A stretch of DNA of 64,000 nucleotides from Epichloe hybrida (Eukaryota > Ascomycota > Sordariomycetes > Hypocreales > Clavicipitaceae): the NCBI GenBank assembly GCA_019022495.1, contig JAFEKR010000001.1:6262001-6326000 (forward strand), written 5' to 3'. Numbering within the stretch: position 1 is the stretch's first letter; each line of letters begins with the position of its first letter. A program made the position numbers and the translations under genes. This document shows, piece after piece, positions 46,521 to 58,586 of this stretch. Under the pieces are notes generated by a model. That model worked only from the letters and a program-made list of their open reading frames with translations. It ran no database searches and had not been told where the DNA came from.

Positions 46521-46795
46521 CCGCCCAGCGAATGCATGCAACGCGCACGCGTGGTGTCTCGTATGTAAGCATGTCTTTCTTGCGTGAAAGCTTGGCCGAT
46601 GACGCCAAACTTCCCCTATCGATTAACGACCCTTGACTCGGTCCCTTGTCCTTCTTCGCCATGCATGGCCCTGCCCTTCTCGTTGGCCAGTCACAGCAAT
46701 CTGAACCTCCAAGTTCAACGTCGTTGGAGACGCTCCGACCAGCGATGGTCACTCGCCTCGAGCCCACCTGCATGTACAGCATCCCAAGTATCCCA

Positions 46796-46850
46796 AGCAT
46801 CACGAGGACCACGAGGACCACAAGGACCACAAGGACCAGAAGGGCCAGAA
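46796..46850. repeat. Nonamer repeat (GGACCACRA)
   Basis: About five imperfect units GGACCACGA/GGACCACAA/GGACCAGAA. No coding significance is seen. Confidence 0.8.
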
Positions 46851-49800
46851 TCTGTGGGCGGTCAGGGGATCGTTGCCAGTCTCTTGGAGGAAACAGCAAG
46901 GTGGCAAGGGGGAATGTGGAGGTTCCAATGGCAATGAGGCGTTCCTTGAGGCAATCGAGATCAACCCCGAAAAGAAGGCGGGGGGGGACAAGGAAAATTC
47001 GCAACTCATCAGCCAACATCCGCATCTCGTGGACTCTCCTCGGCCGCGTGGGCGACTCGCTCTTGTCAGCTTTGGTATGATGTAGAATTGATCATCCAGA
47101 TTTACTGGAAGACAAGGCAAATCCTTCAAGCACGCGAGCCAAATTTGGACCCATTTCCGTGATGGAGACCGGCACCTTCTGGCAGTTTTCATCTAGCGTC
47201 CCAACACATCTGCGCAGTCAGTGTCAGGTCCTCGGGTTCTTTTGTAAAGCCCACTTGGACAACCCGCTCGGGGCGGGCACTTTTGGCACTAACGTCCACT
47301 AATACGTGTTGGTGAGAGAGCACTTGCTCCAAGTTTGCTGAGGACAGGAGGACTCGAGGACTCATCATAATACAATGGAGGCACTTTTATGAAGGGTATC
47401 TCGCGACCGCAAACGAACCGGGTATCCATCGATTCTGGCTTAACAAGAGCAACGATAAATGAGAGAATCAAACATTACACGTGGCGAGAGGAGAGAGCAT
47501 GGAATGAATGTGTCAGAGGCCTGGACGAAGTCGCCACTCGTCATCGGCTTCAAGCTCCATGGAAAGCTCCATTGTTACGGAGTGAAGGGTACCACTGCCA
47601 ATGAAATTCGAGAGGACTCGACAGGGAAAGTTCTCCCTGCGAGCCGGTAGACACTGGAACTATTGTAGTCGCCTTCAATAGCATGTAGCTATCTTGTCTG
47701 GCATTACCGACTATAACATAGTCTGGCGCCAAACACCAGGGGTGAACTTCCAGATAATCCTCCCCTTCACCCTTCCCCAAACTTGTCGGCATCATGCAAA
47801 AGGCCCGGCCTAAAAAGAGTGGCCTATATCATGAGAAAAAGAAGTGGGAAGCAGCAATGCTTGGAAATAAAAACTGTTACTATGACTCAACAGTTTGGCC
47901 CCTCCATGTGCTGGAGCTTTTGCATCCAAACGTTTCTTATCATTAAAAACCAGTGGGTGCTCCGCAAAGGCGTGGCGGCGGCATGGGCATACGCGAAACG
48001 AAATATGGAAGAGTGTATCGTATAACGTCCCTTTGCCAACTTGAAGTTCTTCGTTTCATAGACAAAAGCTTCGGACCAGACCGCTCAATTACAGCCAATA
48101 TCACTGTCAGTGGAAATGAAGCAATGATTACTATCGTTTGACCGGACGCTAGAGAGGGGGGGGCTTCTCGTGACGCTTCTTGCAGTCCCGATGCTGGTGT
48201 GCCCTCTTATCACGACATCAAAGATGCGCCATCGTAGATGTGAGCTGTGACGAAGTGCGAAAGCCTCAAAGCTTGTCATGGGTTCTGGGTATGGTAGAGG
48301 GGGTGAAGGGGGCGTCGGATTATGTATGGCCAGTAAATCGTTTTTTTTTTTAGGTCCAGCAGAAAAAATCGCTCAGGTCCAGGGCGGAGCGTACATAGAT
48401 TGGCAGACCGTCAGTGCGAATTCGCACTAATACACTGTAGACTTAGCTTAGATTACAGAATGTGAGGTCCACTTCCATCATCTGACAGGAAAGCACGCTC
48501 AACGCCATTGACATTAAAGGCAACGCGGATAGACTGACCATAACAAGGTTGATACCATCACCACTTAACATGCCAGCATTTTACGTGTCGCTACGCAGAG
48601 TTTCCATTCTGTTCGCGATAATCTCATCAATACCCAACTGCAGTCTCGGTATCCTGTCAACTTGCACGTTAGGCCCAGAAGCAACGAAGAACGCTTGGTG
48701 GAAGGCTGAAGCCAACCAAACGGCGAGGTTGGGGGTCTAAGCCTCTGCGAATACAAAAGGCCCTGCTCACGATGGCCTAGCTCAAGTATTCCATTGTACT
48801 GGCGCGTCATCTGGCCAATCATCTAGTATCTCTCATCAAGCTCTCAAAGCTCCTCGGCAGACCAACCATGGCTAAGTGCGGATAAGAGGCTGGTAAATGC
48901 AACCCTTATTCGGGTCATTCTTTACACTTACCAAGAAGCTAGCATGTGTACCCCCAGCTTTTTGGATCGCTTTGACTCATATTTCGCATTCCTCTGCTAA
49001 GCATCGGACAAACAATGACATCCGGTCAAGTTGCGGCTTCCTGTTGACAGAGTCTAACCCCGCATGGGGCCGTCCTGGTCGAAAATATCAGCTCCCCCTT
49101 TGCCAATTGCCGCGTTAGGATGTGACTTGGTGCGGAGAATATCACCGAAGCATCAGCTACATTGCCGGCATGGATATTCAAACAAGCAGTCGCGCAGGAA
49201 GATCAATCAACCCTCAAGGCTGATGGCTCGGTGATGATTCTCTCCGTGACGACTTGATGACAATGAGTTCTGATGTCTTCTTCTTTCTTTCCTTGTCCTT
49301 TTTGGGGGAAAACAGGATGGTGAACTTGGTGCCAAGCCCTTAGGTTTGCAACCCATGTTTTTTTTATGCTTTTGGCACAACACCTCCGCTTGTCTGACTG
49401 GCCCGGCATGCCTCGCCTTGTGCCGGCGCGTCTGGCAGCGGAACAAGTTCCCCAGATACCCCATCCCGTTGTTCTGGCTGACGCACGAGGCGGCACGACG
49501 CACGAATTCCCCGCAAAGATGGGGTGGTTTTAAGCGCCGGGCCCTTGGCATCGGCATCTTTTTTGGTCGTAAATTGACCGGGTTGGCGTGCTTTCCTATC
49601 ACGTAAAGTGGCCAATTTATCCCTTCTTTTTGCCTCTACTGCCGGCCGACGCCTCCTCCGATATTACAGCAACTGGGGTGAGTATCTGTGATGCTCTCCG
49701 GATCCATTTGAAAAACCTTGGTTTCGTGGCTCGTGCTGCCTGCGCATCGTATTTCTCGACTTGGACAGGCCTCGTTGGTCTGGCGCTCGAGGCGTGTCGC

Positions 49801-50588
49801 AAAGTCTGAATCCATTTTGTGATTGTGAGTCAGGGTCTGAGCATCGCTCTATACATGCTGTATGTTGCCTGTGTCTGCACAAAGGTGGGTGGCATTGCAC
49901 CATCGAGGACCTCTTCAGGAAAAGGTCTTGAGAATATTATCCTATCCTGTCGGGGAATACCGAGGAATAAGGGGTAATTTGGGCTCCAAGAAAGGAGAAA
50001 CTTGAGGGGATGGCCCAAGATGACGCTGCTGTTATCATGTTCATCATGTGGCCACTCAGTCCCACGCTCTGCCTCATCCTGTAGTCATGTATTTCTGCCC
50101 CCGTGCTGTCCAATGATATGGTGAAGCAGAAAATTTCTTGGCCCATCGTTGATTTTTTTTTACAAATTCTTCAGACTGGTGGCTGGGCTGGGTGAGTTTT
50201 GTCTGCCGTTTTTGCCATACGAATCCAAAGCCTACCCTATACAAGGAGGCACATATCAATGCGGATCATGAACAGGCCGCGTTGCAACATGATTTTCTTA
50301 CAGTCCGAGACAGAGCAACAGATGCGAGAAGAAGAAGTTTCAAGAGTCTAAATTGAACTACATTGTTCTTACGAAATCTCCGCATGACTCTCGCACACAT
50401 AAACGGGGAGAGAGAGATGTCTCGAAATATAAACATTATAAGATGATACAGGCGAAAATGGAAACCGTATTGACCATAAAGATATACCTCTTTTGTGCGG
50501 GCCACTCATACACATGGCAAATGTGCCCAGCTTCTACATGTACAACAATGAATCACCAGCACCGAAACCTGTTGAAAACACTCCTGCT

Positions 50589-52856
50589 TTACAAAACAAC
50601 AACGGCCAGCGCTCCCAACATGATGGCGACGGCCGCGGCGGAGACGCGGAACGACTCAACGGCGCCGCCGGGGACGCCTGGCGTCGGGCTGCAAGTGCTG
50701 CAGGGAATCTCGCCGGGCTTGGTGGTGGCCGTGGTGATGTTGCCGGTGGTGGGCGGGGCAGGCGCTGTCTCGGGGATCGTAGCAGGAGAGGTCATCACGG
50801 GCTGAGTATCGACGGCCGTGGTCTGAGGGGGCAGGGTCTGGATGGGGGGGGGCAGAACACAGTCGCCGCAGCCGGGAATGGGAGTAACCTTGTCGTTGAT
50901 GGTTTGAGGCCGAACTTTGAAGACGACGTCCTTGACGACCTCGTCACCGGGCTTGCAGCCAGGCTCGTTGGCAACGCAAATATGTGCTAGATGAACGGTG
51001 TAGTTGGCCGTGATTTGGGGGCAAATGTAGGCTGTCGAAGTCAGAACCTCGGTGGCGACCTCGCCCGTGTGGCAAGGACCGTTGCCGGTGCACGAAGTGA
51101 CGGTGTACGTCTTGGTCGTTTTGAAGACGGATGTGATGCTTGCCTGCGAGGTGACGCTTGGCTGCGACGTCATGGTCGATGGCTCTGTGCTAGACTGCGT
51201 CGGTCCGGAAGTCGGTTCGCTGCCTTGTCCAGGGCACCAGGTGGTGGTTGCGGTGACTATCTCGGTGGTGACGGAGCCAGCGGGACAATCAGTGACATAG
51301 GAGGGGCACGAGGTGATGGTGCGAACCTGGGTGGTGATGAAGATCGACGTGTACGTGGGGGGAGCCGTGGCATTGTGCCACCCGGTCGTGGGAAAGAGTT
51401 TGGACGTGAATCCTGGCTGCTCCGTGGTGGCAGGCTGAGTTGTGAGATCGGTACTGTGGTCGCCGCCGCCGCCGATGGTGGTGGTGGTGGTGGGCTTTGT
51501 GGAGTTGGTCGCGATAGCAGAGCTTGTCGAGTTGGCCGAGATGGGAGAGCTTGTCGAGATGGTAGAGCTTGTCGTTGGCCCGGGCTCCTTGCCACAGTCA
51601 CCCTCGACAGAGGGAACAGCATCGGGACCGCTGCCGATGGGCAGCAAGGCAGAACCACAGTCGTTGCTTTTGGCAATGTGAAGGTTGCGGTTGTCCATAT
51701 CATACACGACATAGGCGGCACGCAGAAAAGTGTCGCCGAGAACGGGAAACTTGTCATCAGGATAGACGCCAAAAATACAAAGACCGTCGGTCTGCTTCCA
51801 GATGAAGTCCTTGTAGGGCACATTAATCTCGACTTTGCCAAATCTGAAGTTGACGGTGCCTTTCTGCTCGGCCACGTTGCAAGGAATTCGGTACAGACCA
51901 GACTTGTCCTCCTTGGGGGGTGCAGTAACACCAGGGAAGGCATCCTTGAGCTTGTTGAAGTACTTGGTGGGAAGAGCAGACACGGTGTAACCGCTGTCGA
52001 CGAGCATGGCTTGGCCGTTGGCCTGGTCAAAGATCTGAGCCCTGGAACCCTTGCCGTCGGTGACTGATACGCCGTCCAAATAAATCCAGTAGCGGGTGAG
52101 TTTGTCAGGAGACTCGGCAGCAGGAATAATGGGACGCTTCTCGAGGCGACCAGAGAATTTCTTGGTGTCAATACCGCCAAAGACGACGGAGCCGCGGGCG
52201 CTCTCAATGGATCGAATGTCTAGGGAAAAGGCACGGCTTTTGATGAATTTCTGAGCAACCATGTTGTCGAGAATCATGGGGTAATCGCTGGACCAGCTCT
52301 TCGTTTGAGGCCCGGCACCCATGACGCCAGTCATGGCGAATTCACTGTCAGTAGCTACACCAAACATCTGTTGGCCCAGTTTGGCCGTACCAATCTGGAC
52401 GTAATCGTAGCCGTACTCGAGTTGAGCAAAGCCGGTTCCATAGTTGATGCGGTTGGTAATGTTTGTGTCGACGTATGTCTGACTGCCGTTGAACCGACCA
52501 AGTGTCTGGCAGAATGCTGGATCGGCAGATTTGCGGCAAACGGGGTTGATCCAGAGCTCGGCTGAACCGGTATCGAAGTTGACGCTCACCGGCTGGGGAG
52601 GAGTACCGACTTGGATCTGGATGGAATAGAAGAAGCCCGAAAGCTGGGCCTTTACACCAACGTCTTGCTGGCGTCGGAGGATGTGGTCTTTTGGAGGAGC
52701 GCCGCGAACGACCGTGATGGGATATCGCAGCAGACCAGGTTCCTGGAGCATTTTATTGTCCATTATAACTTCCGAGGCCTGGGCCACAAGTGGCAAAGCC
52801 GCAAGTGACAAGAGAGCGGACAGCATAATGACTGTGTGATGTGTGCGTGCCAGCAT
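50589..52856 (-). CDS. GPI-anchored aspartic protease, yapsin-like
   Basis: A single exon of up to 755 aa. A better signal peptide begins at the second Met (52826: MLSALLSLAALPLVAQAS). Residues 75-420 are a pepsin-fold (A1) domain with the first catalytic motif FDTGS (Asp95), flap Tyr in NYGTG (Tyr139) and second motif LVDSGY (Asp287). The second motif normally has Thr or Ser after Gly, so Tyr290 is unusual. A Thr/Ser-rich stalk with repeated TTQVRTITSCPSYVTDCP and TKTYTVTSCTGNGPC modules follows. The last 20 residues are hydrophobic behind a small-residue GGAVES site, the pattern for GPI attachment. Probably a cell-surface protease acting in wall remodelling or protein shedding. A TATA-like TTATAAAT lies upstream near 52906. 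Confidence 0.9.
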   Translation of the reverse strand: MLARTHHTVIMLSALLSLAALPLVAQASEVIMDNKMLQEPGLLRYPITVVRGAPPKDHILRRQQDVGVKAQLSGFFYSIQIQVGTPPQPVSVNFDTGSAELWINPVCRKSADPAFCQTLGRFNGSQTYVDTNITNRINYGTGFAQLEYGYDYVQIGTAKLGQQMFGVATDSEFAMTGVMGAGPQTKSWSSDYPMILDNMVAQKFIKSRAFSLDIRSIESARGSVVFGGIDTKKFSGRLEKRPIIPAAESPDKLTRYWIYLDGVSVTDGKGSRAQIFDQANGQAMLVDSGYTVSALPTKYFNKLKDAFPGVTAPPKEDKSGLYRIPCNVAEQKGTVNFRFGKVEINVPYKDFIWKQTDGLCIFGVYPDDKFPVLGDTFLRAAYVVYDMDNRNLHIAKSNDCGSALLPIGSGPDAVPSVEGDCGKEPGPTTSSTISTSSPISANSTSSAIATNSTKPTTTTTIGGGGDHSTDLTTQPATTEQPGFTSKLFPTTGWHNATAPPTYTSIFITTQVRTITSCPSYVTDCPAGSVTTEIVTATTTWCPGQGSEPTSGPTQSSTEPSTMTSQPSVTSQASITSVFKTTKTYTVTSCTGNGPCHTGEVATEVLTSTAYICPQITANYTVHLAHICVANEPGCKPGDEVVKDVVFKVRPQTINDKVTPIPGCGDCVLPPPIQTLPPQTTAVDTQPVMTSPATIPETAPAPPTTGNITTATTKPGEIPCSTCSPTPGVPGGAVESFRVSAAAVAIMLGALAVVVL

Positions 52857-54698
52857 GAAGAGCGCAAAGAGCGCAATTGTTGCAAGTAGTACTAGTACAC
52901 GAGGCTTATAAATTACTCATGCCCCGAATGAAAAGAATAAAACGAAACAAACGAATGTGGAAAGAGATCACGAACGGACTCAACGATACAAGAGAGTGAT
53001 TAGTAAAAAGAGAGAGAGACAAGACAGCCCGACCTCCGACACTGATGATGTGAAGAAAGATGGGATGGAGAAGGAGGGGGGAAAGAGAAGAAGGATACGA
53101 GGTAAAGAGAGACCGAATGGATAAAAAAGCAAAGACACGACTTGAACGGACGAAACGTGCATCTTAATTCCATGGTGTCATGATGGGGTTCCCCTGCAAA
53201 ACCCTGCAAAGCCCTGCAAAACCCTCGTGACACGAGCATGATCCTTGACAAGCACTCGATGATAATAGCAGGAATACATGAGCCTCATGAGGAGCATGAA
53301 TGAGCTTGTGGGGACGAGAAATGAAGAGCGACACCGAAGGATGCAGAGTGGCGCCACAAGCATCCTGCCCAGGGGGAATTGAGCCCATTGGCTATCAGCA
53401 AGGAAATACGGGGCACAGGGGCTACCCAGCCTTGTACCCAGCCAGCGTGACAATGGACGATACGAATACGGATTACATAATTAGTAAAAGGGACCGCAGG
53501 GCCTGGCGGCAGGGCCTGGCTGCAGTGCTTCCAGCCACCAAGTTTAAAGGCGCGTTTTTTTTTTTGGCTCACTTGTCAGTGGGCCGACTGGTCATGCACT
53601 TGCGTCGTCCTCGGCGATTTTTTGTGAGGTGTGAGGATGTATTACATATGTACGATTTCGGAGCGACCTGATCTGACTCAAGCAAGGTTGCTGACCTGAC
53701 CTGACCCTGCGGAAATCAGTGTGTCGTGCCGAGTATGATTCCACGACCGTCAAACTCGTCAGCGATTTGGAACAAAAACACACACTGTTGCGGTGGTCAC
53801 ATCCTGCTACTATCGTCGTGAATGAACAAGTGTCAGCAATGTAATACCTAGTGATACATCCTCAAAAGGTGACCCTTTTAACCTACGTTTTATATTATAA
53901 CACTGACTCATGTACTAAGGGACTTAGCTTCAAGATAGTGATTAATTATGCAACGTCCCGTGGAATATTATCCGGCCTCCTAGCTCGGCAAGTTGAATAA
54001 GTAGCGGGCAGATGCGAAAAATTGAGCGTCGCTGGCTGGCGAAGGCCTGATGTTTGTGCTCACGGGCCAACCAACATGGTAATGGGAAACCTGCAAGTCA
54101 CATATTCAAGCTCTCTCCAAGTTCTCTCCGTCAGGACTGTTGGGCTGTGGTGTTGAATGCTGCCAGTGGTTCAAAACAGCAGAGATGGAATCGATCTGTA
54201 AATACAGACAAACGTAGTTTCAACCCCCATCCCCCTCTGTGCACAGCCATGAGGACTCGGGACACCTGCATGATCACACTGCCAAGGGCTGCGGACGAGC
54301 TGTACTCATAGCACATGGAAATCCCCCGAACGACTGACACCCAACGGGGCAGGTTAGCATGGCAGCAAACCACTGGCCACGAGTCCGGACACGCTGTGCT
54401 TCTAAAGAGTAGGGTTCGCCAATACTTTACCAATGACGGGGATAATTCAGCTCGCTGGTAAAAGTCAAGAAACGAAGGATATCTTTATTTTAGCCATAAA
54501 AAGGAACACGCGGCCTCATTAAGCACAAACGAGTACTGTCATCGAATGGATCCAGCATTGTAGAACAACTCTCGGACGACATGAACGACGTTGCCATGAG
54601 CACTCAAATTTTCAGAAAGACCCGGATTCCAGGTCGTTTTGCCATAGTCCCCCACTTGTGATTCCTTCGTCCGCAGGGCCCAGTCGCAACAATCAACA
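52857..54698. other. 1.8 kb intergenic
   Basis: No gene is supported. An AAAACCCTGCAAAGCCCTGC repeat lies near 53195-53225. A moderately AT-rich patch covers 53860-53960. Confidence 0.45.
52906..52914 (-). promoter_or_regulatory. Possible TATA box of the yapsin-like gene
   Basis: TTATAAAT lies about 50 bp before the longer start codon and 80 bp before the preferred one. Assigned on sequence and position only. Confidence 0.3.
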
Positions 54699-55296
54699 TT
54701 AAGCCTTCTTCTCCAATTCGTCCAGAATGGGCTTCTCCAAGCTCTCTGGTTTGGTGGTGCTCGCCCAGCGACCCTTGACGGTGCCGTCACGACCGATGAG
54801 GAACTTTTCAAAATTCCACTTGACACGCTTCAGGCCCATCAGGCCGGGTTTCTCGGTCTTGAGCCATTCAAAGAGAGGGCTGGCCTTGGCGCCATTGACA
54901 TCAATCTTCTGCATGATGGGAAAGCTCACGCCGTAGTTGACGAGGCAGAAATTCTGAATATCATCGTTGCTTGCGGGTTCCTGCCCTCCAAACTGGTTGC
55001 AAGGAAAGGCAAGGATGGTAAAGTCTTCGGGGTACTTGTCCTTGATAGACTTGTAGATCTTCTCGAGGCCTTCATACTGTGGGGTGAAGCCGCATTTGGA
55101 CGCCGTGTTGACGATGAGAACAACCTTGCCTTTGTAGTCTGCAAGAGGAACTTCTTGGCCACGCTCTAGACACACGAGTTTCACATGTGATCAGTATGAA
55201 AGAGTGACTGATTCGACGAGGGGGGAAGGGGGGGAAGGGGGGCAAAAACCAACTGTCAAGCGGCTTGAAGTCGTAGAAGCTCGTGGCGGAGGCCAT
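54699..55296 (-). CDS. Glutathione peroxidase-family thiol peroxidase (Gpx3/Hyr1-like)
   Basis: Two exons (55296..55254, 55165..54699) joined across an 88-bp GTTGGT...CTAG intron give 169 aa starting MASATSFYDFKPLD|KRGQEVPL. The peroxidatic Cys39 lies in NTASKCGFT. Gln in GGQEP and Trp in VKWNFEKF complete the usual triad region, and Cys88 (NFCLVNYG) matches the resolving Cys of the yeast enzyme. Such 2-Cys proteins reduce hydroperoxides with thioredoxin and, in yeast, relay oxidation to the Yap1 regulator. Size is typical. The frame stays open upstream of the Met to 55530 and could add an Arg/Ser-rich presequence (…IPRAFAT|MAS), raising the possibility of a second, mitochondrial isoform. Confidence 0.93.
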
Positions 55297-56177
55297 GGTT
55301 GCGAATGCGCGGGGTATTTGGATTGTGGGACACTGCTGAGCAGCGGCAATTTGAAGAAACGGATGAGATTGAAGGACGCTGCAAACAAGAGGACCTGTAG
55401 CAGTAATGGAGATGGGCGAGAACGAACGTGGTGGTGAGAGGGAAGCTCGAGCTATGGAGTGGAGTTGCGAGGTGCGATGACAAATCGCCTTTCGATTCAT
55501 GGAGACAAAGTAGGTGAACGAGTCGTGCAAACTTTGTGTTCTGTAACGACGGGTTGGTGGCTATTAAGATTATGGCCAGAGGATCAAGAGGCAGGGAAAG
55601 TCTCGGCAGCTGTATTATCCGAAAGCGCAACACACACAGGATCGTTCTTCCACCAGCACTCCCACCAGACCAGAGACGTCGTCACAAGCTTGCGCCGATA
55701 GTGGGCATGGGTCAGTCGACCGGGGCTGCCATCTGCCGTGACTTGCTCTGCAATTGGAAACAAACACGCCATGCGAAATCTCGGCATGTGAACAGATTCC
55801 TCGCATTTCTTACGTCCGTATCAGCCCGGCAATTACTTCGTACCTGAGGCTTGGAATCTGAACGTAGACTAGTCCTAGTCCATATTACGGAGAGGGGACG
55901 TTGACAGACATTCACTTTCATTGCGTTCAACTGCTACGACGACAACGCGCGAGACTGCAGGAAGTAGGAACCCCGCTTGCGTCATAGAATTTAGAGTCTA
56001 GCGGCAGCCACTTGAAGTATCCGCCACCCTGGAACTTGCAAATCGTGATGTGATGGATGAGCATGTTCAGTATCTGCAATTCTCAATTCTGAAACCTGGA
56101 GCCCTTGGCTTATACGAATTTTTTAATTTTTTTTTGCACAAGCAGCCTCTTTATCCATTTGGTTTGAACCGCATAGC
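55297..56177. promoter_or_regulatory. Upstream region between gpx and FAD oxidoreductase genes
   Basis: A divergent intergenic region of 0.88 kb. The first 235 bp next to gpx are an open in-frame extension (see findings). No other element was recognised. Confidence 0.4.
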
Positions 56178-57569
56178 ATGGATGGAAGACGCAACATTGT
56201 GATTGTTGGTACGTTTTCTTTGGCTCACTCTCATACCAACGTTGCCTTGTGCTTCTTGAAAGGTTGACTCCTTTTCGTAGGTGGCGGCATCATCGGCTGC
56301 ACGACAGCATACTACCTCACTCGCCACCCCAAGTTCAATGCCGCACTTCATACCATCACCCTTCTCGAAGCCGGGCCCTCTCTCGCCGGCGGCGCGTCAG
56401 GTAAAGCAGGCGGCTTGCTGGCCTTATGGGCCTACCCAGCCTGCATCGTTCCGCTATCGTACAAGCTACATGCCGAATTGTCGGCAGAACACGATGGTGC
56501 CCGGAGATGGGGCTACCGGAAATTAAAGTGCGGCAGTTTCGAGGCCGTCGTTTCAAAGCAGACGCTTAGCGAAATGCAGCAAGCCCAAGACGAAGGGAAA
56601 GCCTGGGAAAAGTTGCCCAAGCAGGATGCAGCCGCAAAGGACTTTCTGCAGGAGAGTGTGCTACCAAAGGATTTGGACTGGGTGAACCGAGACTTGATCA
56701 CGAATTGGGCAGAGATGGGCAGCCCCGGAAAAACAGAGACTGCTCAGGCACATCCGTTGCATTTTACCACGACAATGGGGCAACTCGCACAGCAGGGTGG
56801 CGTGCGGATGAAGATGCATTGCAAAGTCAGCAATATCATCACTTCAAAAACGTCTCTGGACAAGATCCAGTACCTCGACCGGAACACAGGCGAGACGAAG
56901 GAGCTAGTCGACGTGACGGATGTCATCGTAACAGCGGGCCCGTGGACGGGAAGACTACTGCCCCGAGCAAAAGTCGAAGGATTGCGAGCACATAGCGTCG
57001 TCTACGAGGCGGAAGTATCACCATTTGCCGTCTTCACCGACATTCAACTGCCATCAGACTTTGTGCCGGAACACCGTGCCAAGTTGGGACAAAAGAGAAT
57101 GCACAAGAGCCATGTTGACCCGGAAATTTATGCCCGGCCCTTTGGCGAGGCATACGCATGTGGTAAGTGGCCTGGTGCTTCATCAAATATTATTGATATA
57201 TTGACAAGCGCACGAGGTGAACCGGACACGACGGTCCCACTGCCCGACACCGTCGACCAGGTCCAGTGCGATGAGGCGCAATGCGACGACATCATCTCGT
57301 ACATCAAGACGCTTAGTCCCGTGCTGGCTTCGGCGCCCGTCAAAGCCAAACAGTCGTGCTACCTGCCGCGGCACATGCGATTCGGTCAGGAAAGCGGTCC
57401 ATTGATAGGCCCGACGACAGTAGAAGGAGTTTGGGTAGCAGCAGGCCACACTTGTTGGGGGATTCAAAACGGTCCAGCTACGGGCAAGCTGATGTCGGAG
57501 TATATCTTTGACGGGGAGGCCAAGAGTGCCAACATTGAAAAGCTAGATCCGAGAAAGTTTAAAGTGTGA
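56178..57569 (+). CDS. FAD-dependent oxidoreductase of the DAO family
   Basis: Two exons (56178-56208, 56281-57569) joined by a 72-bp GTACGT...GTAG intron give 439 aa. The intron splits the dinucleotide-binding fold: NIVIV|GGGIIGCTTAYYL, a GxGxxG motif at the N-terminus, followed by LLEAGPSLAGGASG. A second FAD-contact region (VDVTDVIVTAGPWTGRLLP) lies mid-protein, and the end (GPLIGPTTVEGVWVAAGHTCWGIQNGPATGKLMSEYI) is the usual C-terminal FAD site of D-amino-acid-oxidase/glycine-oxidase-like proteins. It resembles the fungal group that includes yeast Tda3. The substrate is unknown. Residues look intact. Nop16 follows 250 bp downstream on the same strand. Confidence 0.88.
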
Positions 57570-57819
57570 ATGCAAACAATTTTGGACCACGGGAAACGTG
57601 ACTTGATGATGGGCAATGCGTTGCTACATTATACATGAGAAAAAAAAATTGGCCAACGAGTTGTAATAAATTACGTATGTATGTACGGGAAGCCGCCCCG
57701 GCATGCTTATCGATAAGACCCGAGAAACAGAAAATTTGGGCCTCGCAGGAACCCGTCCCAAAGATGGATATACAACATACACAACCACGCCGAATTCAAA
57801 TCGTCGCGAAACCACAACC
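57570..57819. promoter_or_regulatory. Short region upstream of nop16
   Basis: 250 bp that must hold the terminator of the oxidoreductase gene and the nop16 promoter. No specific site was recognised. Confidence 0.35.
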
Positions 57820-58586
57820 ATGGGCCGAGAACTGCAGAAGAAGAAGCGCCGCTCCGGCCGCCAGCCCATAAGGCAACCCAACAAGACCAAGAAGATTCTC
57901 AATCCGCGCGGCAACAACATCATTGCCAAAAACTGGTACATTGGGCTCCCCGTTCCGCTCCGTTCCGCCCCCAAAACCAAAAAAAGGTGAGGTGCCTTGT
58001 TTTCTTCTAACGCCGTGCGCGCAGGGACAAGAAGGAAACGCTGGCGCAAAACTACCGCCGTCTCGGTCTGCTCGCCCGCCTCAAGGCCCCGACGGGCGGC
58101 ACGGAGAAGAAGCTCGGCACCACGCGCGGCGTCTCGAAAAACGACCCGTTCGCCATCGCGTCCGTCGAAAAGGCCATCGTGTCGGAAGCCAGGGTCGAGA
58201 GAGATGATGACGGAAACATTGTTCGCGTCCTGGGTTGCTCGCGCGCCAAGGCGAACCCGCTGAATGACCCGCTCAACGCGCTCGAGTCTGATTCTGACGA
58301 TGGCCATGACCATGGCGAAGGCGAGGAATGGGGCGGGATCGCCGAGAAGGAGGCTGCTGAGGATGAAAACACCACCGAGATAGTCAAGTCGTTGATTGAG
58401 CAGTCGCATAATCCGGCGCCCAAGATGGCGAGGTACCAGAGTGAGGCCGAGAGGGAGTGGTTGGAGAGGTTGATCAAGAAGCATGGGGACGATACGAGTG
58501 CCATGGCGAGGGATCTCAAGCTGAATCCTATGCAGCAGACTGCTCGGGATATTGCCAGGAGGATCAAGAAAATGCAGGGTGCGTGA
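57820..58586 (+). CDS. nop16: Nop16, 60S ribosome biogenesis factor
   Basis: Two exons (57820-57935, 58025-58586) joined by an 89-bp GTACAT...GCAG intron give 225 aa. The N-terminus is strongly basic (MGRELQKKKRRSGRQPIR) and runs into NNIIAKNW|DKKETLAQNYRRLGL, the signature of the family. An acidic middle (ESDSDDGHDHGEGEE) is followed by the C-terminal block MARYQSEAEREWLERLIKKHGDDTSAMARD and a final RRIKKM. Nop16 is a nucleolar protein of pre-60S particles. Length is close to that of other fungi. No oddity. Confidence 0.93.

Larger units (their letters stand above)
45377..50588. other. 5.2 kb without a supportable gene
   Basis: Upstream of the regulator gene, then featureless. It holds a decamer minisatellite and a nonamer (GGACCACAA) array, which create long spurious frames (307 codons on minus at 46102-47025). 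No frame shows a domain. A large regulatory region or a long non-coding transcript cannot be excluded. Confidence 0.45.

Noticed and set aside
46102..47025. 307-codon minus-strand frame as a gene
   Set aside because: Its length comes from decamer and nonamer repeats that happen to lack stops. No domain or conserved motif is seen.
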